Positions 7,258 to 12,292 of a DNA stretch of 12,292 nucleotides are shown here, piece after piece; the first letter of the stretch is position 1, and each line of letters starts with the position of its first letter. The notes under the pieces are model-generated. The model saw nothing but the letters and a program-made list of their open reading frames with translations. It did no database searches and was not told the DNA's origin. This DNA comes from an uncultured Chromatiales bacterium (GTDB lineage Bacteria > Pseudomonadota > Gammaproteobacteria > Steroidobacterales > GCA-2729495), in NCBI GenBank assembly GCA_913058165.1, contig CAJXQV010000013.1:1-12292 (forward strand), written 5' to 3'. Made by a program: the position numbers and the translations under genes.

Positions 7258-8069
7258 ACGCAAACAGTAACACTATCGGCTTTATTGGCGCCGGCAACAT
7301 GGCTCAGGCCATCATTCGCGGATTGTTAGAAGCTGGCCACCCGGCCAAGCAGATCGCTGTGGCAAACCCGAGCAATGACAAACTGGAAATACTCCGGGCA
7401 CTCAATACCGACATCTACACCACACAAAGCAATACCGATGTTGCTGAAAAAAGCGATGTGGTTGTGCTTGCAACAAAACCCCAGCGCATAGCGCAGGTTG
7501 CTGCAGAAATAGCTGGCACCCGTCCGCAACTGGTCATGTCAGTGGCTGCAGGCATTACTCTGGCGACCATTGAAGCCGAATTAGCCGCAGGCACTGCAGT
7601 GGTAAGAAATATGCCCAACCAGCCGGCCACAGTTGGACTTGGCATGTCGGGCCTAGTGGCTAATAGCGCCACTGACGATACCGCCAAATTAGTCGCTTCC
7701 TACATCGGCGAAGCCAGCGGGGAAGTTGTTTGGCTGGAGAAAGAATCTTTGATAGATGCTATCACCGCCATCTCAGGTAGCGGACCTGCCTACTTCTACT
7801 TGCTTCTGGAAATGCTCGAAGCCGGCGCGGTCGAATTCGGTTTCTCTCCGGCAGTGGCAAGAAAACTTGCGCTCCAGACCGGTCTTGGGGCTACCACACT
7901 CGCTCGCGAGGATGGTGGTGAACTCGTGGAGTTACGTCGCCGGGTCACGTCGCCGGGAGGCACTACTGAAGCTGCTATCAAGTCACTGGAAGCTCATGAT
8001 ATTCGTGCTACGTTTCAACGCGCATTTACCGCCGCAAGAGATCGGGCGACCGAACTGGGCAAAAAATAA
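7254..8069 (+). CDS. proC: Pyrroline-5-carboxylate reductase
   Basis: 271 residues. It catalyses the last step of proline synthesis, NAD(P)H-dependent reduction of 1-pyrroline-5-carboxylate, in the cytosol, as a decamer in known homologues. The Rossmann start is GFIGAGNMA at 9-17. ATKPQ at 73-77, RNMPN at 118-122, SGSGPAY at 174-180 and the P5CR signature LRRRVTSPGGTTEAAI at 227-242 follow. The length is normal and nothing essential is missing. The GTG start at 7254 overlaps the yggS stop and is preceded by GGAAG inside yggS. yggT follows after 62 bp in the same direction, so the three are probably one transcript. Confidence 0.97.
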   Translation: MNANSNTIGFIGAGNMAQAIIRGLLEAGHPAKQIAVANPSNDKLEILRALNTDIYTTQSNTDVAEKSDVVVLATKPQRIAQVAAEIAGTRPQLVMSVAAGITLATIEAELAAGTAVVRNMPNQPATVGLGMSGLVANSATDDTAKLVASYIGEASGEVVWLEKESLIDAITAISGSGPAYFYLLLEMLEAGAVEFGFSPAVARKLALQTGLGATTLAREDGGELVELRRRVTSPGGTTEAAIKSLEAHDIRATFQRAFTAARDRATELGKK

Positions 8070-8131
8070 ACGACCCGTCGGCGTAAGTGCACGTGCATTT
8101 TAAGAACACTTAATAAGGAAATCACACCACA

Positions 8132-8713
8132 ATGGATAACGCGTTCGTCTTTATTGTTAGCACTCTGGTCAACCTGTACATCATTGCGTTTATCGTCCGA
8201 ATCATTCTGCAATCGCAGCGGGCCGATACGCGAAATCCGATGGTTCAGTTCATCCTCAAGGTGACTAACCCACTGGTATTGCCGCTGCGCCGATATATGC
8301 CATCAGCTTATGGCCTCGACACCAGCAGTCTAGTGGTCGCGGTTGTGTTTAAAGCCGCAGAGTTCGGGCTACTATTGACAATACTCTGCAACAGTACACC
8401 TGGGTTCGCGGCACTGGCTGGAATGACCTTTTTCGGGCTGCTGCGTACCGTGCTGAACCTGTATTTCTTTCTGGTTTTAATGTCCGTCATTATGAGCTGG
8501 GTATCGACCGGGAGTTACAACCCTGCAGCAATGCTGGTGAATAAATTGGCGGAGCCTGTACTGAGTCCTTTCCGCAAACTAATACCGCCCATAGGCGGTA
8601 TCGACATTACGCCAATACTAGCGATTATTGCTATTCAGGCGCTTACGATGCTCCTGCCCCAAGGGCAGTTTTTTGCGGGACTTGGCTGCCCGCCTGCGGT
8701 AGCTATGATCTAA
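8132..8713 (+). CDS. yggT: YggT family inner membrane protein
   Basis: 193 residues with two YggT repeats. Hydrophobic segments lie at about 5-26, 66-86, 94-123 and 158-176. The repeats carry the hallmark sequences NPLVLPLRRYMP (46-57) and EPVLSPFRKLIPP (141-153), followed by GGIDITP. Its biochemical role is unsettled; homologues have been linked to osmotic or ion stress tolerance and sit with yggS and proC in many proteobacteria. ATG at 8132 is preceded by AAGGAA at a slightly long spacing. The gene ends 3 bp before the convergent TerB-like gene. A terminator-like hairpin with a T6 tract lies inside the frame, about 40 nt before the stop (residues about 175-181); the protein tail continues beyond it (ending PPAVAMI). 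Confidence 0.94.
   Translation: MDNAFVFIVSTLVNLYIIAFIVRIILQSQRADTRNPMVQFILKVTNPLVLPLRRYMPSAYGLDTSSLVVAVVFKAAEFGLLLTILCNSTPGFAALAGMTFFGLLRTVLNLYFFLVLMSVIMSWVSTGSYNPAAMLVNKLAEPVLSPFRKLIPPIGGIDITPILAIIAIQALTMLLPQGQFFAGLGCPPAVAMI
8654..8674 (+). terminator. Strong intrinsic-terminator-like hairpin inside yggT
   Basis: CTGCCC (8654-8659), loop CAA, GGGCAG (8663-8668), then six T (8669-8674). This is a perfect 6-bp GC-rich stem with an immediate T tract, the best terminator signal in the window on either strand. It lies in the yggT frame (encoding LPQGQFF), 37 nt before the stop codon. No other terminator is visible between yggT and the convergent gene, so it may be the true end signal of the yggS-proC-yggT transcript despite being within the coding sequence. 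Confidence 0.6.
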
Positions 8714-8716
8714 TTA

Positions 8717-9160
8717 TCAGATCCCAAGCACCTGATTTTTAATCCTGATCACATCACTGTTAGGAACGTACATCAGGCCTGCAATCCTGCGCACTAAGTG
8801 ATCTTCATACTTGTTCAAAATACTGTCGCTTAACGCAAGCTGCCACAACAACTCAATCACCTTGAGTCGTTCTTCTGCCGAGAGGCTGCCTTGCAGGGTA
8901 CTAATAGATTCGTGCAATGAAACCGAATCATCCGTAGCAATTTGCGCCTCGCTCAAAAGCTCGATTGCCTCATCAGTAGAAACGCTGAAGTGATCAACCA
9001 GAATCCGGGTTATTTCATTATCTTCCTCAGCCGTTTCATCGAAATCTGCGCGCGCCATTTCGACCAACAGTGCGGCCAAAGAGATCTGCAGGCGCTTGTT
9101 ATCATCATTTTCATGCGCAACATCGGCAGAGACAAAAAGATCTTTTAGCTTCTTCAACAT
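8717..9160 (-). CDS. TerB-like (tellurite resistance protein B domain) protein
   Basis: 147 residues, all-helical. After a basic start MLKKLKDLF, the sequence LAALLVEMARADFDETAEE at about 28-46 and the later EERLKVIELLWQLALSDSIL with E-x2-LVRRIAGLMYV match the two-fold acidic helical pattern of TerB/TerB-like domains, which have paired conserved acidic residues after ARAD and ALSD. The cellular role of stand-alone TerB-like proteins is not established; a true tellurite operon is absent here, so resistance should not be assumed. No signal peptide. ATG at 9160 has TAGGAA at about 12 nt. It is downstream of and co-directional with the hydrolase gene (47 bp gap), so the two may be co-transcribed. 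Confidence 0.82.
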   Translation of the reverse strand: MLKKLKDLFVSADVAHENDDNKRLQISLAALLVEMARADFDETAEEDNEITRILVDHFSVSTDEAIELLSEAQIATDDSVSLHESISTLQGSLSAEERLKVIELLWQLALSDSILNKYEDHLVRRIAGLMYVPNSDVIRIKNQVLGI

Positions 9161-9207
9161 ATTTACTTAATTCCTATAGCCATTCTCGACAACACGCTGC
9201 CGAACTA

Positions 9208-9858
9208 TTAATCAGACTCTGATGAACCCAGCTTCTCAACAACCAGACGACGAAGCTTAACCAACTGGCCGTGAAAAAAATGCGTGGCTCCCAACATAAC
9301 AATGAACTCTGGCGGCCTAGGCAAATGCTCTGCCCAGCGTTTCACGACATCGACAGCCACCAACTCATCATCCGCCCCATGTATAAGCAACCATCGGGCC
9401 GAAGGCTCAGGCTGCGCATCGGCAGCAATCATGCCCACCGCCGGTGCAACGGTAACCAGGTTATCTGCGTTGGTGCGACAAGCGGTCATTGCGGCAACCG
9501 TGCCGCCAAACGAGAACCCTGCCAGGCATAAGGCCGCACCTGGAAACTGAGCCTGCAACCAATTAGCCAGCAACACTGCATCATCGATTTCACCAAGCCC
9601 CTCAGCGTACTCGCCAGCGCTTTTTCCAACGCCACGAAAGTTAAATCGCAAGGTCGCGATGCCCAGCTCCTGCATTGCACGAGCCAGAGTATAGACAACC
9701 TTGTTGTCCATAGTGCCCTGATACAATGGGTGAGGATGACAAATTAAAGCCACCCTAGCACCATAAAAATCTGCGGGAACCTCAAGCAGGCATTCAATGG
9801 CGCCAACTGCACCCGGTAACATCAGGCGTTCTTTTCGTTGTGTTATTGACGAGCTCAT
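9208..9858 (-). CDS. Small alpha/beta hydrolase (dienelactone hydrolase/YpfH-like serine hydrolase)
   Basis: 216 residues. CHPHPLYQGTMDNKVV (40-55) supplies the oxyanion-side loop, TLRFNFRGVGKSAG is at 69-82, and the nucleophile elbow GFSFGG at 114-119 gives Ser116. The acid is in HGADDELV (160-167, Asp163 or Asp164), and the catalytic His is in ATHFFHG (191-197, His193 or His196). The triad order and length fit the family of small proteobacterial hydrolases annotated only as alpha/beta hydrolase. The substrate is unknown; an ester or thioester is likely. There is no signal peptide, so cytosolic. ATG at 9858. It is divergent from the PEBP-family gene across 71 bp and probably leads a two-gene operon with the TerB-like gene. 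Confidence 0.88.
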   Translation of the reverse strand: MSSSITQRKERLMLPGAVGAIECLLEVPADFYGARVALICHPHPLYQGTMDNKVVYTLARAMQELGIATLRFNFRGVGKSAGEYAEGLGEIDDAVLLANWLQAQFPGAALCLAGFSFGGTVAAMTACRTNADNLVTVAPAVGMIAADAQPEPSARWLLIHGADDELVAVDVVKRWAEHLPRPPEFIVMLGATHFFHGQLVKLRRLVVEKLGSSESD

Positions 9859-9877
9859 AATAATTTAGTTTGCTAAG

Positions 9878-9892
9878 ATCCTGTGTCAGGAT
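9878..9892. promoter_or_regulatory. Perfect 6-3-6 inverted repeat in a divergent promoter region
   Basis: ATCCTG (9878-9883), TGT, CAGGAT (9887-9892) is an exact dyad placed near the middle of the 71-bp gap between the hydrolase (minus) and PEBP-family (plus) genes. Position and symmetry suit a dimeric regulator operator; a TTGACG -35-like box lies at 9846-9851 on the plus strand, without a convincing -10 at proper spacing. No T tract follows, so a terminator is unlikely. Confidence 0.35.
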
Positions 9893-9918
9893 ACCTTGGT
9901 CTTTAATGAATACAACAC

Positions 9919-9923
9919 GGAAG
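9919..9923 (+). promoter_or_regulatory. Ribosome binding site fixing the PEBP-family start at 9930
   Basis: GGAAG lies 6 nt before ATG at 9930. Upstream in-frame candidates (TTG at 9870, ATG at 9906) lack a comparable site and would add residues with no homology to the family. Confidence 0.6.
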
Positions 9924-9929
9924 CTCACG

Positions 9930-10556
9930 ATGAAACTGCACTCCGAATCATTTGCACACAACGACCCTATGCCCGACCGAACCGGTTTCGGTATCCCGCA
10001 TCCAGAGAGCCATATGACCTTGGGGCAAAATCTGAACCCGCATCTCATCTGGCGCGAACTGCCGCCCGGCTCTAAAACGCTGGTTCTACTGTGCAATGAC
10101 CCGGATGTTCCAAGCGTCAAAGACAATATCAATAAGGAAGGCAAGGTAATTCCTGCCGATACGCCACGAACCCATTTCTGTCACTGGATCATGGTCGATA
10201 TTGCTGCCACCGATGGCGAAATAGCCGAAGGCGCGTGTTCTACTAAAGTCACTGTCGGCGGCAAACGCAACCCATCGGGTCCTGCCGGATCCCTTCAGGG
10301 CGTTAACGACTTCACCCGATTTATGGCCGGCAACCCGGATATGAAAGGCGAATACTTCGGTTGGGATGGTGCCTGCCCGCCATGGAATGATGAACTCGTG
10401 CACAAATACGATTTCATTTTATACGCCACAGACCTAGAGCATTGTCCCGTCAAGGGCGCCTTCAGCGCCGCCGACGTTGCTGCTGCGATTAGCGGCCATG
10501 TATTAGCTGAAGCGCGCCTCTGCGGCACATACACACTAAATCCCGCACTGCGTTAA
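9930..10556 (+). CDS. YbhB/YbcL family (PEBP, Raf kinase inhibitor-like) protein
   Basis: 208 residues from the chosen ATG. Phosphatidylethanolamine-binding protein fold: the anion-pocket motifs are NDPDVP at 56-61 and HFCHWIMVDI at 82-91, with a subfamily insert DNINKEGKVIPAD between them, then YFGWDGACPPWND at 142-154 and KYDFILYATD at 159-168. This belongs to the longer bacterial subgroup with the GWDG-CPPWND signature. The function of bacterial members is not firmly known; ligand binding rather than catalysis is expected. There is no signal peptide, so probably cytosolic. The gene starts in a divergent region with the hydrolase and ends 9 bp before the convergent FKBP gene. Confidence 0.9.
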   Translation: MKLHSESFAHNDPMPDRTGFGIPHPESHMTLGQNLNPHLIWRELPPGSKTLVLLCNDPDVPSVKDNINKEGKVIPADTPRTHFCHWIMVDIAATDGEIAEGACSTKVTVGGKRNPSGPAGSLQGVNDFTRFMAGNPDMKGEYFGWDGACPPWNDELVHKYDFILYATDLEHCPVKGAFSAADVAAAISGHVLAEARLCGTYTLNPALR

Positions 10557-10565
10557 GCCATCGAG

Positions 10566-11054
10566 TTACCGAAGCTCCAGCAACTCCACCTCAAACAGTA
10601 ACGTCGCGTCGGGCGGAATAACACCACCGGCGCCGCGACTTCCGTAGGCCATGTCGGGTGGAATAATAAGTTCACGCTTACCACCAACCCGCATGCCGGG
10701 AATGCCGTTATCCCAGCCGCTAATAACCTGACCAGCGCCCAACTTAAACAAAAATGGGTCATTGCGATCTCGCGAACTATCAAACTTGCTGCCACGAAGG
10801 TCGGGCGATGTAGGCTCGTAGATCCAACCGGTGTAATGCATCACCGCTGTTTGTCCAGCCTCGGCAACCGGGCCATCACCGGGCGCAATCTCTTTAACGA
10901 TAAGTTCAGTAACCACCACAGGGCTGCTGCTATTTGACTCACTCACTGAAACATCTCCTTCATTGTTGCTAGCACTCTGACCACATCCGGCGACAAGTCC
11001 GGCAAACGCCACGAGGCAACTCAGTTTTATAAAATTTTTCATCGATTCCACCAT
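10566..11054 (-). CDS. FKBP-type peptidyl-prolyl cis-trans isomerase lipoprotein
   Basis: 162 residues. The N-terminus [20 protein letters not shown] is a lipoprotein signal peptide with lipobox LVAG-Cys24; Gly at +2 predicts outer-membrane sorting by the Lol rule. A Ser/Asn-rich linker (26-45) follows. A single FKBP domain spans about 50-162 with VMHYTGW (71-77), KFDSS (90-94), [14 protein letters not shown] (108-121), [11 protein letters not shown] (128-138) and the closing [10 protein letters not shown], so active-site aromatics are present. Expected role: prolyl isomerisation of periplasmic or outer-membrane proteins. ATG at 11054 overlaps the msrB stop as TAATG, implying translational coupling. 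An alternative ATG at 11042 (MKNF...) with GGTGGAA just upstream would give the neater signal peptide, so the start is uncertain by 4 codons. Confidence 0.93.
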   Translation of the reverse strand: MVESMKNFIKLSCLVAFAGLVAGCGQSASNNEGDVSVSESNSSSPVVVTELIVKEIAPGDGPVAEAGQTAVMHYTGWIYEPTSPDLRGSKFDSSRDRNDPFLFKLGAGQVISGWDNGIPGMRVGGKRELIIPPDMAYGSRGAGGVIPPDATLLFEVELLELR

Positions 11055-11446
11055 TAGTCCGCTTCGTCAAAATCGAGCGAAGCTGAGTTTATGCAATAAC
11101 GCTGGCCGGTAGGCTGAGGGCCATCGCTAAAAACATGCCCGAGATGCGCATGACAGTTGGCGCAAACCACCTCTTCACGCACCATCCCATGGCTGCTGTC
11201 CACATTCACCTTTACGCTTTCTGCGGCAACCGGCTGATAGTAGCTAGGCCAGCCACTGCCTGAATCATACTTGCTGTCAGAGGCGAATAACTCAAGACCA
11301 CAGCACACACAGCGATAAAGTCCCGACAGTTTGTTATCGACATATTCGCCGGTAAACGCCGACTCAGTGCCATGTTCCTGAGTCACGTGATACTGCTCCG
11401 GCGTTAACCGCGCCCTTAGTTCTTCCGGCGTTGGTTTAGAACTCAT
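11054..11446 (-). CDS. msrB: Peptide-methionine (R)-S-oxide reductase MsrB
   Basis: 130 residues from ATG at 11446. It reduces methionine-R-sulfoxide in oxidised proteins, with thioredoxin as usual reductant. The zinc site is Cys46/Cys49 (RCVCCG) and Cys95/Cys98 (VCANC). GSGWPSYY is at 63-70, [10 protein letters not shown] at 101-110, and the catalytic Cys118 is in [11 protein letters not shown]. An extra Cys48 sits inside the first zinc pair. I do not see the second-shell resolving Cys found in some members (Ser at that position in DSGSGWPS). A longer reading from 11500 would add MQMLVCSYT..., which lacks homology, and the strong AGGAGC site supports 11446. There is no signal peptide, so cytosolic. 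It lies 85 bp after htpG and overlaps the FKBP gene by one base. Confidence 0.96.
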   Translation of the reverse strand: MSSKPTPEELRARLTPEQYHVTQEHGTESAFTGEYVDNKLSGLYRCVCCGLELFASDSKYDSGSGWPSYYQPVAAESVKVNVDSSHGMVREEVVCANCHAHLGHVFSDGPQPTGQRYCINSASLDFDEAD

Positions 11447-11452
11447 GCTAAT

Positions 11453-11458
11453 GCTCCT
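11453..11458 (-). promoter_or_regulatory. Ribosome binding site fixing the msrB start at 11446
   Basis: AGGAGC on the minus strand, 6 nt upstream of ATG at 11446. It is a near-consensus Shine-Dalgarno and rules against the upstream ATG at 11500. Confidence 0.7.
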
Positions 11459-11531
11459 GATGCTATTACACGGGGTATAGCTGCAGACTAACATCTGCAC
11501 ATAAAGTTCCGAAACCAGCGCAACGCATCAA

Positions 11532-12253
11532 CTATGCGCTGAGCTCAATCAGCAAACGATTCATCCGCTGAACAAATGCACCCGGATCCGCCAACTGACG
11601 ACCTTCCGCCAGCGCCGCCTGATCAAACAACAAGTGGCCCAACTCAGAGAAGCCCTCGTCGGCTGATTCACCGCTTAAGCGAATAATTAGCGGATGCTCG
11701 GGGTTAACCTCCAGCACCGGCTTGCTCTCCGGAACAGCCTGACCACTCGCAGCCATAATCTTGCGCATCTGCTCACCAATATCGTATTCGCCGAGAACCA
11801 AGCAGGCCGGAGAGTCAGTAAGTCGCTGAGTTGCACGCACTTCACTCACCTGATCAGCAAGTACCGCAGAAAGCCGCTCAACCAGGGCCTTATTTTCCTC
11901 CTGCAGCTGCTCTGCTGGCTTCAGGTCTTCGCTATCGCCCAGTTCGCTCAACTCCAATGCGCCACGAGTGATGTCGACCAGAGTGTGCTCCTGATATTCG
12001 CGCAACTGCCCCATCAGCCATTCATCGATAGGCTCGGCAAGCAACAACACTTCAATACCCTTCTTCCGGAAAATTTCCAGATGCGGGCTGGACTTGGCAG
12101 CGCCGAAATTATCGCCAACCACGTAGTAAATTTTCTTTTTGTCGCCCTGAACACGTGAAACATAGTCGTCAAGCGACTGGTCCTGCGTCTCAGAATTGGT
12201 ATGGGTTGTGCTGAAACGAAGCAGCTTGGCAATCTGCTCACGATTAGCAAAAT
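11532..12253 (-). CDS. htpG: Chaperone protein HtpG (Hsp90), C-terminal part, 5'-truncated
   Basis: The frame is open from the real contig edge at 12253 to TAG at 11532-11534, about 240 residues, so more than half of the protein (ATPase domain and most of the middle domain) is missing. The visible part starts FANREQIAKLLRFSTTH, then SLDDYVSRVQ, KKKIYYVVGDNFGAAKSSPH, FRKKGIEVLLLAEPIDEWLM (end of the middle domain). It continues into the C-terminal dimerisation domain, ending FVQRMNRLLIELSA. HtpG is the cytosolic ATP-dependent Hsp90 chaperone. A GTG at 12122 is internal, not a start. It is first in the order htpG, msrB, FKBP gene. The 85-bp gap to msrB has a TGCAGA/TCTGCA hairpin (minus strand) without a T tract, so read-through is plausible. 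Confidence 0.95.
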
Positions 12254-12292
12254 CTGTCTCTTATACACATCTGACGCTGCCGACGATCTACT
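12254..12292 (-). other. Illumina Nextera adapter, i5 side (sequencing artefact)
   Basis: 12254-12272 (CTGTCTCTTATACACATCT) is the reverse complement of the mosaic end, 12273-12286 (GACGCTGCCGACGA) that of the read-1 tail, and 12287-12292 (TCTACT) the first six bases of an i5 index read in reverse, matching what I remember as index S504/N504. The adapter interrupts htpG and creates a false minus-strand frame beginning MYKRQ. Confidence 0.97.

Noticed and set aside
8083..8099. Near-palindrome AAGTGCACGTGCATTTT between proC and yggT
   Set aside because: The stem needs a G-U pair and a 4-nt loop, and the T run is only four, too weak to call a terminator or operator.
9870..9929. N-terminal extension of the PEBP-family protein from TTG at 9870
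   Set aside because: No ribosome binding site for it, it runs through the dyad and promoter region, and the family begins at the ATG at 9930 with a good GGAAG.
12014..12268. 84-codon minus-strand ORF beginning MYKRQ at the right edge
   Set aside because: Starts in adapter sequence and is out of frame with htpG, whose frame is open and clearly homologous.

Overview
The window reads as a 12.3 kb chromosomal contig from a gammaproteobacterium. The evidence is the gene content and order: pyrB, then pilus retraction ATPases pilU/pilT transcribed divergently from yggS-proC-yggT. From memory, this matches the block around pilT/pilU/proC/pyrB in Pseudomonas and related Cellvibrio-like marine lineages. 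The genes are densely packed and all look intact except the two at the contig edges. I see no insertion sequence, phage gene, CRISPR array, tRNA or rRNA.

The outermost bases are not biological. Positions 1-48 are an Illumina Nextera P7-side adapter (end of P7, an 8-base i7 index, read-2 sequence and the 19-bp mosaic end). Positions 12254-12292 are the reverse complement of the i5-side Nextera adapter. The real insert is 49-12253. Both edge genes (pyrB and htpG) are cut at the 5' end, and their apparent N-termini in naive translation come from adapter.

Layout. (1) 49-1887, plus strand: pyrB (aspartate carbamoyltransferase, 5'-truncated) and a PyrK-like flavin/2Fe-2S electron-transfer subunit, both pyrimidine biosynthesis, followed by a terminator-like hairpin. 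(2) 2095-2826, minus: a lone class I SAM methyltransferase of unknown substrate with promoter-like boxes upstream. (3) 3088-6432, minus: three tandem type IV pilus retraction-type ATPases in transcription order pilT, pilU and a second PilU-like paralogue. (4) 6529-8713, plus: yggS (PLP homeostasis), proC (proline synthesis) and yggT (membrane protein), the first two overlapping by 4 nt. A terminator-like hairpin with a T6 tract lies inside the last part of the yggT coding sequence. (5) 8717-9858, minus: a TerB-like protein and, upstream of it, a small alpha/beta hydrolase. (6) 9930-10556, plus: a YbhB/YbcL (PEBP) family protein, divergent from the hydrolase with a perfect short dyad between them. 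(7) 10566-12253, minus: htpG (C-terminal part only), msrB and an FKBP-type lipoprotein peptidyl-prolyl isomerase, a protein-folding and repair cluster in which msrB and the FKBP gene are stop/start coupled.

Most of the window is conserved housekeeping sequence. I did not find a clearly new system. The points most worth checking are the extra PilU-like ATPase, the PyrK-like gene beside pyrB in a lineage that normally uses a quinone-linked dihydroorotate dehydrogenase, and the terminator embedded in the yggT reading frame.
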